64,000 bases of DNA from Alphaproteobacteria bacterium CG11_big_fil_rev_8_21_14_0_20_39_49 (GTDB lineage: Bacteria; Pseudomonadota; Alphaproteobacteria; Rickettsiales; UBA6187): positions 33,697 through 97,696 of the forward strand of contig PCXK01000022.1 of the NCBI GenBank assembly GCA_002787635.1. The letters are read 5' to 3'. Under the pieces are notes generated by a model, which did no database searches, was not told the DNA's origin, and saw only the letters and a list, made by a program, of their open reading frames with translations. Of the stretch, positions 37,282 through 47,737 are shown one piece after another. The stretch's first letter is position 1; every line of letters begins with the position of its first letter. Made by a program: the position numbers and the translations under genes.

Positions 37282-38274
37282 TTAAGAAGCCTCTGTAATT
37301 GATGTTACTTCAACCTCTATTATAAGAGGCTCATCTTTTTTGAATTCAACATTCTGAAGATTAAACCCTTTTTCGGTTTCCAACAACTCATAAGGTATCT
37401 CAAGCTTTCGCGTTTGGTGTAGTTTCATTCCTAATATACCTTGTTCCATTCCAAACGGAATTTGTTTATTAATCGGGATAAAACTGAATGTACCGCTTTC
37501 ACCTGAGTCGGTTTTGTAATTAACATTTACCTTGCTATTGCACAGTACGGTATCAATACCCGTACCTTGGGATAACTCGGTAATCTTAACTTCGGCAGCC
37601 GAATTCTGACCGCCCTCTATTTCCAGTATTTCAACTTCGGAAGTTACCGAATAGTCAGCACCCATCAGATTATTTTGAAAATTTTTGTCGGCATATGCCA
37701 TGTGAGGCGGAATCGCTAATTTTCTTACGCCGCCTTTTTTCATTCCCAAAATACCGTTTTCTATGCCCTTTATTATCACCCCCTCACCGAGCGTTATGCT
37801 TACAGGCTTGCCGTCTTTTCTTGTGTTATAAAGTTCAATATTATATTGGGATTTTATATCAAAATGTACGGTTACCTTACTGCCGCACATAGCATAATCA
37901 CCTTTGCCGGATAATTTATCTAACATTATTAGTTTGTTATATTCTTGTGCCGTTTCAAGTGATACAAATTTATCTTTATATTTCTTTTGAGCTTCCTGCT
38001 CTGCCATAGCTTGTAAAATTGCCTGTCCTGTCGGGGTTTTGCCTAGTTCCCTCACTACGTAATTAACTGTTTTGTCAGTTAAGCCGGGTTGTTTGTTTTC
38101 GGCGGAGATACCTATATCTACAGGTATTTTACTATCTGCTTTATTTTCGCTTTTTATAACCGTACTTGCTTTTTGAAGTTCCTGATTCCGGTTAGACTGA
38201 TAATGCTTGGCATAAGTATATATTATTATTCCCGCTAAAAGCCATGTAAACGGTTTTTTAGGAAGAAGTATCAT
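37282..38274 (-). CDS. Membrane-anchored tandem FKBP-type peptidyl-prolyl isomerase
   Basis: The 330-residue protein has an N-terminal hydrophobic helix (about 9-22) and two FKBP-like domains. The first (about 130-225) has KVTVHFDI, the GEGVIIKGIENGILGMKKG run and IPPHMAYAD. The second (about 230-325) repeats MEQGILGMKLHQTRKLEIP but has lost several pocket aromatics, so it may bind rather than catalyse. It probably works as a periplasmic folding factor. It converges on the DUF3108 gene, 5 bases apart. Confidence 0.82.
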   Translation of the reverse strand: MILLPKKPFTWLLAGIIIYTYAKHYQSNRNQELQKASTVIKSENKADSKIPVDIGISAENKQPGLTDKTVNYVVRELGKTPTGQAILQAMAEQEAQKKYKDKFVSLETAQEYNKLIMLDKLSGKGDYAMCGSKVTVHFDIKSQYNIELYNTRKDGKPVSITLGEGVIIKGIENGILGMKKGGVRKLAIPPHMAYADKNFQNNLMGADYSVTSEVEILEIEGGQNSAAEVKITELSQGTGIDTVLCNSKVNVNYKTDSGESGTFSFIPINKQIPFGMEQGILGMKLHQTRKLEIPYELLETEKGFNLQNVEFKKDEPLIIEVEVTSITEAS

Positions 38275-38544
38275 GAAATTACTCCGTTAATATCACACAT
38301 TATCAATAATTTAATAATATATAAATTTAGTGTAATTATCAAGTTACTTAGAGGAAAAGACAAAATTTGCTTATTTTAAAGATGCTTAGTTCTTTATTAA
38401 AAAATTTATTAACTGCAATGCGGAAATAAAACCTTGCTTTTTGAACATTAAGTTTGTATAAAGCCTTTCCAGCCAATTTTATCAGTTCTTTTTTATTACT
38501 TAGATTGGTGTTTTTTTAATACAAATAGCTTTGTATTTATTTGT

Positions 38545-39402
<858 letters not shown>

Positions 39403-40006
39403 TCGCCAAGTAGTTTGAAAGTTCCGGATCAGTTTTTAATTTATCAGAAATTTTCTGATAGTCGGCTTTTGAAATATTATCACTTAATTTTTTTAACAAT
39501 AAATATGCTTCATACTGATATAGATGCTGATGGCTCTCATCGTTCAGACTTTTACTAATCCAAATAAGCTCACGTGCCTTTGATAAAGATGAGACAAATG
39601 GTGCGTCGCCTTTATTACTAAAATCAATTTTCCATTCATTTAATACCTCCATATTACGTCTTTGATGCGCTAGAGCATTTGCTAGATTAGTTTGAATACG
39701 ACTTTCGAGATCGGTTTTGAAATTATGGGATACAAGTTTCTTGGCAAAACGTAAGTGATTTATCTCTGCAATTAAATTTTTAGGATAATTATCATCACGC
39801 CAACCAGACGCATTTTCTTTTAAATTAAAAGCAAGTTTTGAATATAAATTTGCTAAGACATAATGAGCATAGCAACGGTCTTCATTAGTATGATCGTTGG
39901 ATGTCCATCTTTCTGCCTTTTCAATTAATTCGCTAATAAGTTTTTCATTATTTGTTCCTATTGCGTGGTCAGATTGTTCTGCTATTTCATGGATGTTACA
40001 CATTAT

Positions 40007-41248
40007 CTATTCTTTAAACCTACTCTCGATTAAATTAATATTTTCACTTGTGACCCCTGCGTCTTTTGCAAGATCACTCCAATGACTTAGTGCTTGATGC
40101 ACCTGATCAATAATCTCATTTGCTTGTTTTGGCTTGAGGTCAGCATGAGGTACCAATTTTAATAAATGCTCTTTTGTCGGATTTTTCCCTTCACCTGCTA
40201 CCATCGTGCTTTGTTCACCACGTGGTCCGGACGAAAAAGTAAGGTCGTAAGCAGGAGATAATGTCCATGTGTCGTTCTTGTCCATCAGGAAAGAGAAATT
40301 CTTCGAATGATCATCACGGTTATAGGATAGAACATTAAAAACTGCCAGACGATACATGGCTTGCGCGGCACGAATATCTCGCGTTAAGGTCATGGTTACT
40401 TTAATTAAATCCTCATAATCAAGTGAGGGTGTGCGAAAATCGCTATGCAGCAAACCACATGCCGTATGCATGTGTAGCCGTTTGCCATTGGTGTCACGGT
40501 CAAAGCGTTTAGTCGCAAAATATCCTGCTCCTTCTCTTGCAGGGAAGAGATGGGTTTCAGGCATATCAATGCCTGCCATGCGTGCCATTTGGCTGTAGAC
40601 ATATTCTATCGCTCCGGCATCTGCTCCGTCCATGCTATTGGCAAATTTTACAATCCATGGCTCATAATCTTTATCTAGGTCCATTGTGCCTTCTATAATC
40701 TTTCGCTTATCTGTACTTAGTCCAATCGTTGCCTTCGGGCGTGCACCTGCAGATGAGCCTCCTAAGCGTAGCAACTCTTCTAAAACCTCTGAGCTTTCTC
40801 CCTCAAGCACCTGCTGACTTGCCTGAGCAAGTGCATCTAGGTTGATGAGAGTATCATAAGAAGATTGGCTATAATCCGGCTCATAAACCAATGCACCCAT
40901 ACCATGCGCTCCGATGTAGGCAAGTCTGTCCAGTGGCGTGAAATCACCTGATTGATAGCCTTTACTTCTTAGCAAACGATCTAATAAAAGTCGTCCCCAG
41001 CCATCGGGCAGGCTGTCATTAAAAACACCGGGAAGACCTTCAAACAATTCTGGCTGACCTTCATGAAGGCCACTTTTAAGCGGAAGCATAAAAGGTGAGA
41101 TAGGTAATTTCCTATCCAGAAAATCACGGTCATATTCAAAATAAATACGTCGGTTTTTGTAAGCAAGCCTTCCTACGGGAATAACATCCTCATCAAAATT
41201 TATGGATACATTTAATATATCTAATGAAATGTATTGTTTTGTGGTCAT
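40007..41248 (-). CDS. hipA: HipA-family Ser/Thr kinase toxin (module 1)
   Basis: HipA kinases phosphorylate aminoacyl-tRNA synthetases or similar targets and cause growth arrest. The 413-residue protein has the N-terminal couple domain (GVFNDSLPDGWGRLLLDRLL), GGSSAGARPKA, and the catalytic segment YNRDDHSKNFSFL followed by SPAYDLTFSS. Length is normal. Its start overlaps the upstream hipB by four bases (ATGA). Confidence 0.9.
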   Translation of the reverse strand: MTTKQYISLDILNVSINFDEDVIPVGRLAYKNRRIYFEYDRDFLDRKLPISPFMLPLKSGLHEGQPELFEGLPGVFNDSLPDGWGRLLLDRLLRSKGYQSGDFTPLDRLAYIGAHGMGALVYEPDYSQSSYDTLINLDALAQASQQVLEGESSEVLEELLRLGGSSAGARPKATIGLSTDKRKIIEGTMDLDKDYEPWIVKFANSMDGADAGAIEYVYSQMARMAGIDMPETHLFPAREGAGYFATKRFDRDTNGKRLHMHTACGLLHSDFRTPSLDYEDLIKVTMTLTRDIRAAQAMYRLAVFNVLSYNRDDHSKNFSFLMDKNDTWTLSPAYDLTFSSGPRGEQSTMVAGEGKNPTKEHLLKLVPHADLKPKQANEIIDQVHQALSHWSDLAKDAGVTSENINLIESRFKE

Positions 41249-41559
41249 ATCTTATCCTTTTTCGAAGAAGCTCGCTGACGCAAGAGCTTTTCTTCTTTTA
41301 GTAATTCATCCATAGATGTGGCTTTCTTATTGTTAGGCTTAAGTGCGTTCAATATCCGTTCATTTAATCCCAAGACAAAAGCGATCTTTATAAATGATTC
41401 CAGTGATATTTTTCCCGTAGCCTCAAACTTTCGTAATGTTGGAAGAGGAACGTTCGAGCGTTCCGATAATTCCGCCTGTGTCATGTTGGCAATCAGCCGT
41501 TGCTCTTTTATGGTGCGAGCAATTTCTTTTAACGTATCTTCCGGTGATATAAGTATCAT
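41245..41559 (-). CDS. hipB: XRE/HipB-family antitoxin (module 1)
   Basis: A 104-residue helix-turn-helix protein: RLIANMTQAELSERSNVPLP and TLRKFEATGKISLESFIKIA. It should bind HipA and repress the operon. The partly palindromic AT-rich stretch at 41576-41603 directly upstream is a likely operator. Confidence 0.88.
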   Translation of the reverse strand: MILISPEDTLKEIARTIKEQRLIANMTQAELSERSNVPLPTLRKFEATGKISLESFIKIAFVLGLNERILNALKPNNKKATSMDELLKEEKLLRQRASSKKDKI

Positions 41560-41575
41560 TATAATATATATTGTA

Positions 41576-41603
41576 TAGTTATATTAGTATCTAATATATA
41601 CTA
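41576..41603. promoter_or_regulatory. Candidate hipB operator (module 1)
   Basis: An inverted repeat, TAGTTATATTAG and CTAATATATACTA around TAT, sits 17 bases upstream of the hipB start. It differs entirely from the operators of the third module. Confidence 0.45.
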
Positions 41604-41797
41604 TTATATCATTTAGCGATTCTTATGTCATGCATTTTATATAGTAAGCTTCCAAACAACTTAATGTAAGCTATAGATAGCACAAACAAGCATAATGCAC
41701 TTTATAGAATATATTATCCTTGCGGAGAAGTCCTATCACCAAATCCTGCAAATCCTATCAGGGATGAGAGGAGAATCCTGTCAATGTGATAGAGAAC

Positions 41798-42205
41798 TTA
41801 ACCTTTGTTAAGAGAGTGAGTGTTTTGACGGTAAAATTCAGCTAGTGCTTCTTTTGAAACGTTCCCAGCAGCGACATCTTCAAATAATTTAATTTGTGTC
41901 GATACGTTAGGAATTTTCAGTGTCAAACCATTAAAACGCAAAAACAAACCTGCTACGGCATAAGCAGTGCGTTTATTACCGTCTACAAAAGAATGGTTGC
42001 GAGCAATGCCTTCTGCGTAAGCCGCAGCTAACATACATATATCGGCTTCACCATAAGCATATATATTTTCGGCACGTGCTAACGCAGATTCAAGCAAACC
42101 TTCGTCACGAATACCAGCGCCACCGCCATGTCGGGCAATGGATTGTTCATGGACGTATAGAGCTTGCCCCTTACTGATCCAACGTGGTTCAGCCACTTTA
42201 TTCAT
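41798..42205 (-). CDS. doc: Doc/Fic-family toxin
   Basis: A Death-on-curing protein of 135 residues. The Fic motif H-x-F-x-D-G-N-K-R is intact at residues 71-79 (HSFVDGNKR), so it should be active. P1 Doc phosphorylates EF-Tu. It overlaps the upstream phd gene by four bases, the standard order of antitoxin then toxin. The 238 bases between doc and the next hipB contain no gene. Confidence 0.92.
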   Translation of the reverse strand: MNKVAEPRWISKGQALYVHEQSIARHGGGAGIRDEGLLESALARAENIYAYGEADICMLAAAYAEGIARNHSFVDGNKRTAYAVAGLFLRFNGLTLKIPNVSTQIKLFEDVAAGNVSKEALAEFYRQNTHSLNKG

Positions 42206-42459
42206 TGAGCCAGCCCATCTAGTACATCACCGTGATTGTCCATAAAGTCGGTAACATCATCTTTAAAATCATCGGTCACCTTACCTTGATAGGCATAGCG
42301 AGATTGTTTGAATGCTTCATATTCCTTATATTCTGTAGCAGAAAGAAGGACAACACTCTCACGCCCATTACTAGTCACACTAACAGGCTCACGCTGAGCT
42401 AGCTCTTTATATTGACCAAAGTTCTTTTGAAACTCTGAAGCAGTTACAGTAGTTGTCAT
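42202..42459 (-). CDS. phd: Phd/YefM-family antitoxin
   Basis: The 85-residue protein begins TVTASEFQKNFGQYKELAQ, followed by EPVSVTSNGRESVVLLSATEY, the Phd/YefM DNA-binding domain. The C-terminal half should wrap the Doc toxin. It is autoregulatory in this family; an inverted AT-rich stretch upstream was not resolved. Confidence 0.9.
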   Translation of the reverse strand: MTTTVTASEFQKNFGQYKELAQREPVSVTSNGRESVVLLSATEYKEYEAFKQSRYAYQGKVTDDFKDDVTDFMDNHGDVLDGLAQ

Positions 42460-42587
42460 AGCAAAAAACTCCTAATTTATATACCCATTATACACAAATT
42501 ACGTAATATATGCAAGTTGTATATAATTCTCACCTTAGAAACGATATCGTTGTAATCCAAGTTTATTTGGTTAATACATTTTGTTAG

Positions 42588-43367
42588 TCATAACGTTCTT
42601 ATTTCAACACTTTTTCCCTTTTTATCAAACTCTGCACACTCAAAACTACCAACTCTATCTGGGTAACCCAGTTGATTTGATAACATACGTGTTTTGCCTA
42701 AGTAGTGGTCATCACATTCGTGCGTATGACCATATACCCAAAGGTCTGGTTGATATTCTTTAATAACATCAATCATATCCAACGAATTAAACGCTGGTGA
42801 GAGAGGGCTGTTAATGTATTTGGTGTTCGGATTAATAACAGGAGCGTTATGCGTGATAACCACTCGCGCCCCTGGTAAATCTTCTGAAAACCACTGGTTC
42901 AATTTCTCCACAAATACTTCGTGCATTTCCACTGTATGCATGGGTGTCAGTCGCTCATGCTCATTTTTCCTGATCAGCCTGTAATCGTTCATTTGTGCTT
43001 GCGCTTGTAACATGGCTTTTTCAGATTTATTGCAGAAGTCTGTCCACATTGTGCCACCGAAGAAATGGACGTTATCTATGGTAATGGCTTCATCTTGTAA
43101 AAAAGTTGCATTCGGATGTGTGGTTTTCAGCCATTCTTTAAAACGCTTATTCTCATCTCCCATCACTGTGTTTGTATAATATTCATGATTGCCGGCAACA
43201 AACAGAACGGGCTTATCCCATCCTTCTAAAAAATGAGTAAGTGGTTCGTAATCGCGGAAGGTTATGATATCGCCAGCTAATATCATAACATCGGCATCAC
43301 TATCTGTGGGTGGCTTGAAGTCCGTACCAAATTCTAGATGCAAATCACTGTAGCTTATAATTTTCAT
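42588..43367 (-). CDS. Calcineurin-like metallophosphoesterase
   Basis: About 259 residues with all metal-binding blocks: YSDLHLEF (D-x-H), MILAGDI, AGNHEYY, ITHNAP and YGHTHE. ATG at 43367 is chosen because GGA lies six bases before it; the longer frame adds 19 residues without family features. A homologue is cut by the right edge (63889-64000) beside another HipB. It lies downstream of hipBA module 2 on the same strand. Confidence 0.88.
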   Translation of the reverse strand: MKIISYSDLHLEFGTDFKPPTDSDADVMILAGDIITFRDYEPLTHFLEGWDKPVLFVAGNHEYYTNTVMGDENKRFKEWLKTTHPNATFLQDEAITIDNVHFFGGTMWTDFCNKSEKAMLQAQAQMNDYRLIRKNEHERLTPMHTVEMHEVFVEKLNQWFSEDLPGARVVITHNAPVINPNTKYINSPLSPAFNSLDMIDVIKEYQPDLWVYGHTHECDDHYLGKTRMLSNQLGYPDRVGSFECAEFDKKGKSVEIRTL

Positions 43368-43442
43368 AGTCATTCCAAGTTTTTTTGTGAACCCTGTATT
43401 TGAAAATTGTAGACAGGATATCATCTGTATAATTGCTGCTTA

Positions 43443-43652
43443 TTATTCGGGTAAATCTTTTTCTATGAGTTCATCTGTGTCAAAGTCGATTACCTCCGCA
43501 AGCTCATACATCACCGCACGTTCTATTTCTTGTATGATGTGTTCTTGGCTTGGATTATCCGTATGTTTATGTGAACGCTGAAAGCCATATGAAACTCCCT
43601 TTTCTACGGCTTCTGCAATTATTGAATGGGTTTTAAGCTTTAGTTTTACCAT
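43443..43652 (-). CDS. Small hypothetical protein between hipA and phosphoesterase
   Basis: The 69-residue protein begins MVKLKLKTHSIIAEAVEKGV and ends in an acidic helix (EVIDFDTDELIEKDLPE). It is not recognised. It starts 21 bases after the end of hipA module 2 and precedes the phosphoesterase by 75 bases, so the four genes hipB-hipA-orf-phosphoesterase may be one unit. Confidence 0.6.
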   Translation of the reverse strand: MVKLKLKTHSIIAEAVEKGVSYGFQRSHKHTDNPSQEHIIQEIERAVMYELAEVIDFDTDELIEKDLPE

Positions 43653-43673
43653 GAGTACCTGCCTTTTATTTAT

Positions 43674-44933
43674 TTAGTTAGATTGAGCTGCCTTTTTCGT
43701 ATCCTCATGCTCAAACGCTGATGCCATGCGGTCTATTTCTTTCTTGGTTAGGTCAAATTTCTCAGCGACATGACGCCACTGACTGACAGCAGATGCAACA
43801 TCAGTAATAATTTCCATTGCACGGGATTTTTTGATACGAAAATCATCGATCACGGATAAGGCAATATCCAGCGATGCAGAAGGATCGTCATAATCAATAG
43901 AAGTAGAAAGCATACGCGCTTTTACTTCCACAGGGGTAGGGTTGAGGTCATAGGCAGGAGAGAGCCTCCAGCCTTTATAACGCTCATACACAAAACCATG
44001 ATTGCGTAAATGGTCGTCCGTATTGGAAATCAGCACGGTAAATACAATTCTGCGCCATAATGCTTCCATATCCTCATTCGGGTTGCCTCCATATTGCGCT
44101 AATGCATAAGCTATTTCCAGATAGCTATGTGGTTCGTTATCTTTTGCACCTAGCATGCTCATGGCTGATAGAAAAGGAATGCGATGCCCATTTGCTCGAT
44201 CAAAACGGCGTAAGATGAGCACAGGCTTGTCCATAATACGCTCCAAGCACCACTGCGTTGTTTGAATGCCTGCTTTTTCTGCCAAAGTGAGAGCGACCGC
44301 TTCCCATACCACAATATTATACTCATCGTCTTTTTTAGGAAACTTGGCCAAAGCCAGATGCCCGTCTTTATCCCGCACTGATGCTTTTGGTCTTGCACCA
44401 CCGAGTGATGATCCGGGAGCCAAAAGTATTTTTAAATCTTCTGCGGTTTCATCATCATCTAGATAACGCTCTGTAGCCGATAGCAAGCGTGGCAGATCAA
44501 TCAGTGGCGGAATGCTGTCCTTATCTTTTGGGGTTAAATAGTCGCCATCTGGATTACGGGAAAAACGTAATGCACCCTGACGTGACTCATCATTGACACC
44601 CAATAGGTAATCTACTTCTGTAAGCGTTCGGGCTGTTTCTCCTACTGCTTTAGCACGTGCACTTTCACCGCGACGCATCAATACGCGCCCCCAACGATCA
44701 GGCGCAGAGTCGCCAATAGCACCAAACACGATTTGATCTGCTGCCGTATGAAATGTTCCTTCCGTTAGTTGTAGAGCCGGATCAAGCGCAAACTTCTCAG
44801 GATGCGTTAGCCAACCCTTATCATACTCAAAAGACGCACTTTGCCGATTGCCACGCCGATGACACCATAATGTTCCCGCGCGGTGCGTTTTGCCTTCTAG
44901 CTGAAGAGATACAATGATTTGATCGCTAGTCAT
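43674..44933 (-). CDS. hipA: HipA-family kinase toxin (module 2)
   Basis: A 419-residue HipA-like protein: GDSAPDRWGRVLMRR in the couple region, PGSSLGGARPKASV, ILRRFDRANG, and the catalytic SNTDDHLRNHGFV with LSPAYDLNP. The start at 44933 is preferred because GGAGG lies five bases upstream; a start at 44945 would add four residues. It overlaps the upstream HTH gene by eight bases. Confidence 0.9.
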   Translation of the reverse strand: MTSDQIIVSLQLEGKTHRAGTLWCHRRGNRQSASFEYDKGWLTHPEKFALDPALQLTEGTFHTAADQIVFGAIGDSAPDRWGRVLMRRGESARAKAVGETARTLTEVDYLLGVNDESRQGALRFSRNPDGDYLTPKDKDSIPPLIDLPRLLSATERYLDDDETAEDLKILLAPGSSLGGARPKASVRDKDGHLALAKFPKKDDEYNIVVWEAVALTLAEKAGIQTTQWCLERIMDKPVLILRRFDRANGHRIPFLSAMSMLGAKDNEPHSYLEIAYALAQYGGNPNEDMEALWRRIVFTVLISNTDDHLRNHGFVYERYKGWRLSPAYDLNPTPVEVKARMLSTSIDYDDPSASLDIALSVIDDFRIKKSRAMEIITDVASAVSQWRHVAEKFDLTKKEIDRMASAFEHEDTKKAAQSN

Positions 44934-45261
44934 GATATCCTCCATTTGGTTTGCTAGGCATTCTTATGCGTTTGGGCAGATTTTCTTCTTCGAGTTCCCT
45001 GCCGACAATATCACGGCTGGCATCCGCTATCTGACCAATATGGTCTGTTAAGCCTAGTACAAAAAGAGCCGAGGCATAGGCTCCCATAGAAACGGTCGGT
45101 TCTCCTTTTTCAATATTTGCAAGCGTAAGGCGTGAGAATCCGGCGCGCTCGGAAAACAACTCCATGGTAATGCGCCGCCGCCGCCGAGCATCGCTGATGT
45201 CTTTACCCAGCTTTCGCAAGGCTTTTTGTACCGGAATAGGTAAATGCTGTTTTTTACTCAT
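44926..45261 (-). CDS. hipB: XRE-family antitoxin (module 2)
   Basis: The 111-residue protein has a basic N-terminal helix (ALRKLGKDISDARRRRRITM), then the HTH (LFSERAGFSRLTLANIEKGE). The four consecutive arginines are typical of antitoxins paired with this HipA type. It overlaps hipA. Confidence 0.85.
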   Translation of the reverse strand: MSKKQHLPIPVQKALRKLGKDISDARRRRRITMELFSERAGFSRLTLANIEKGEPTVSMGAYASALFVLGLTDHIGQIADASRDIVGRELEEENLPKRIRMPSKPNGGYHD

Positions 45262-45764
45262 CTTAGTTCCTAATATATTCTTTAGATGGCGTATTAATAG
45301 TTAATGTATATTATATAATGCATTACGATCTAAATCAAGGTTTTTAACTGTAATGAGATTTACAGATGACATTAAATTTTATAATGTATTGTAAAGCATG
45401 CATTATGATTAAGGAAAAAATCCTATCATGAATGATAGGAAAGCCCTTTCAATTTGAGAGGAAAACGCACAAATATGAGATGACATTCCTATGAAACCTC
45501 ATGCACAATATCGTTGTAATTTAGCCGTATGGGTTTGAAAATGCTGTATTTATCTTCTTTTACTTCTACGCAGCAGGAGAACAGTGATTCTAGTCGGCTG
45601 CGAGTCCCCGCAACCAACTTTCCCTTTGATTTATAAAGATATTTCCACGGCACCAAAATGCCGTTTTCTGCGCCCAAAAATCCGGTGCCGCTCTGGTGCC
45701 GCATTGTGTGTGAAGTTTTGTGAATGGTGGGGAATGTAAACAAGAGCTTTTAGCGCAGGCGATT
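45262..45764. other. Gene-free island junction
   Basis: This 503-base stretch holds a perfect 8-bp hairpin TCCTATCA/TGATAGGA (45421-45440), a short remnant of the tRNA 3' end (45605-45617) and a GGTGCCGC-rich segment (about 45650-45705) resembling the one at 55410-55460 beside the next tRNA remnant. Open frames here are short and lack initiation signals. Confidence 0.6.
45605..45617. repeat. tRNA 3'-end remnant (att site)
   Basis: TCCCCGCAACCAA matches the acceptor end of the tRNA-Met gene and continues CTTTCCCTTTGATTTAT, close to the flank of the remnant at 55571-55617. It marks the border of the first and second islands. Confidence 0.6.
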
Positions 45765-46649
45765 TTATGACTTTGCCTGTATTGCGCTTGCTTCGAGATG
45801 GTATAATTCATTGAGAAGCAAAAATTCACGTAAATTTTCAGCACCCGTCATTTTCTTCTCTTTATGCATGCGTGGGTTTCTATAAGCACCAAACGTTCCC
45901 GTAAACATCTGGGCACGGGCAACCTTTTCTCCCTTGTGCTCCCCTTCCCACGTCAGGGGAGCAGCATCACCTAAGAATGCTGACGAGAATAGTTTTACGC
46001 CAACTTCGTCATGTATATTGGCCCGTTCGCTTATAATGGTTTCCAGACGACGAAAGCCATCTTTAATAGCAGTATCGGGATTATCAGAAAAAATCAGCGC
46101 AAATTCCAAAAGACGATCATCAAGAATGTGAAATGGTATCACTACAGGAAATTCATTTTTTACAACTTGGCTATTATAGGACTGTAACCCAGTAATTGGA
46201 GTTGGACTGTGCTCATAGATGTAATCGTGATACCGGCTAGGTCGTATGGGGGGTGCATTATCTAGTGTCTCAAGATCTTCACGCAATAGACAGGAAAGGT
46301 CTAAGCGCTCAATAAATTCATCGTTCACTTCGTATTCTTCAATATCAACATGATGCTTATAAAGAATCTGTAAAGCGATAGATAGCCCTTTCGGCCCAGT
46401 GCCACCATACCCTGAAGCAAAACCAGATTTTATAGCGACAGTTTCCTCGTTGTTGATATCTAGAATAAAGGCGTGATGGTGCTCTTTTGATGTAAGCAGC
46501 CTAGCTCTGTTAATACGATCACCGTAATGTACAAGTCGTACAATCGCCTCTAAACAGCTCTGCGTAACACCACCTAACCCAAAGTATTGAATTCCAGCTA
46601 ACTCTTCAATGTTAACAAGCTTTTCTTCTTTTTTCTTCGTCATAGCCAT
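45765..46649 (-). CDS. Ymh/TIGR02391-like protein with HEPN-type motif
   Basis: The 294-residue protein has an unassigned N-terminal half and a C-terminal domain resembling the Ymh (TIGR02391) family. Visible are KLFSSAFLGDAAPLTWEG, ARAQMFTGTFGAYRNPRMHK and a closing helix LREFLLLNELYHLE. R-N-P-R-M-H fits the R-x4-H signature of HEPN ribonucleases, many of which serve in phage defence or toxin systems. A defence role is inference; no partner gene is beside it. Confidence 0.6.
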   Translation of the reverse strand: MAMTKKKEEKLVNIEELAGIQYFGLGGVTQSCLEAIVRLVHYGDRINRARLLTSKEHHHAFILDINNEETVAIKSGFASGYGGTGPKGLSIALQILYKHHVDIEEYEVNDEFIERLDLSCLLREDLETLDNAPPIRPSRYHDYIYEHSPTPITGLQSYNSQVVKNEFPVVIPFHILDDRLLEFALIFSDNPDTAIKDGFRRLETIISERANIHDEVGVKLFSSAFLGDAAPLTWEGEHKGEKVARAQMFTGTFGAYRNPRMHKEKKMTGAENLREFLLLNELYHLEASAIQAKS

Positions 46650-46810
46650 CTCTTAATTCCTGTATTAACCATCATATACAGCCTTTTTGAAAAGCGCACT
46701 ATTTCGCATATGGACTACAAACTAATTAACGCCTTTAATTCAACTATCAACTTGATAAACAATAATAACTATCGCTTCATGTCACCCATTAAAATCAAAG
46801 CGAAAGGAGG

Positions 46811-47187
46811 CATGATGCAAAATAATGACGAAAACCGAAATGTCGGCGAGAACATCCGGCTCTACCTAATCCGGGCGGGCCTGACGGTCAAGGAACTGAG
46901 CAAACGCATCCATCAGCACCATCAGTTGGTTATAAAACCCGGCTCCCATCCGCAACTATGAAAAGGGCACGGAGAAAATCCCCGCCGTAGCGCTAAACAG
47001 CATCGCCGCCATCACACGCACCGACATCCGTGAATTCTACGAACCGGCTCATCCCACCATCCTGCTCGACACCAGCCAGAAACTCCACCTGCTCGAAGCC
47101 TTCAGCCTAATCCGCTGCCGCGCCTCACGCGACACGCTTTTGCACCTGGCACGTAAACTCAGCAAAGCCGGAGGCCGTCATGCCTGA
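46811..47187 (+). pseudogene. XRE-type regulator, frameshifted
   Basis: The first frame codes NVGENIRLYLIRAGLTVKEL, the start of an HTH domain, and then stops at about 46961. Another frame continues with RNYEKGTEKIPAVALNSIAA and a C-terminal region to 47187. Joined, they resemble one regulator of about 125 residues, broken near 46920. GC content is visibly higher than in the surroundings, so it is a recent, now decaying, arrival. Confidence 0.65.
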
Positions 47188-47401
47188 ATCAACCTTACAG
47201 GAATTGCTGAAAATATGGGTGGATGCAGAAGAGCATTTCGAATTGGGCTACATTTCTGAAAGCGTTTTCTTACGAACCCAAGCAAGAGCAATCGACACCG
47301 CCAGCCGCTTAAAACCTTTAACAGCAAAAGACGCTGCCACGCAGTTGATGTTCGCCGTACTCATATGGAAAGAGGAAGTCATCACCCCCACCATGCTTTA
47401 G
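47180..47401 (+). CDS. Small hypothetical protein
   Basis: The 73-residue protein begins at an ATG overlapping the end of the regulator pseudogene by eight bases, an operon-like arrangement. It is helical (EHFELGYISESVFLRTQARA) and not recognised. Its last 84 bases overlap the broken nsrR gene on the other strand. Confidence 0.5.
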   Translation: MPESTLQELLKIWVDAEEHFELGYISESVFLRTQARAIDTASRLKPLTAKDAATQLMFAVLIWKEEVITPTML

Positions 47402-47737
47402 CTTGCAGCTATTCGTGATCTTGCATTTGTTGTTTACAACATCAAAACATTCAACCATGTGAAAGTTTGGCTCGGTATCACGCACAATGCGTCCGATATT
47501 AATATCCGATGGCTTCTTATTGAGCGCTATACCGCCGCCTTTACCCTGAACGCTTTTGATGTAATTTAGCTTGGCAAGGTTATGCACCACTTTCACCAGA
47601 TGCGGCTTTGATATGCCATACCAATCGGCAATTTCACCAATCGTACATAGCTTATCCGGATGCTCTACTAAATACATCAAGGCACGCAAGGAATAATCTG
47701 TAAACTGTGTCAGCTGCATAATTTCATCAACATTCAT
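47318..47737 (-). pseudogene. nsrR: Rrf2/NsrR-like regulator with replaced C-terminus
   Basis: Residues 7-110 match NsrR, the nitric-oxide-sensing [Fe-S] repressor: MQLTQFTDYSLRALMYL, GISKPHLVKVVHNLAKLNY, GKGGGIAL, and the three-cysteine region ECFDVVNNKCKITNSCKLKH. After about base 47400 the frame runs into the opposite-strand gene and codes an unrelated tail. The last 25-30 family residues are lost. DNA and cluster binding may survive. Confidence 0.7.

Noticed and set aside
45489..45844. Two overlapping 84-codon minus frames at the island junction
   Set aside because: They cross the tRNA remnant and resemble no protein; probably junction debris.
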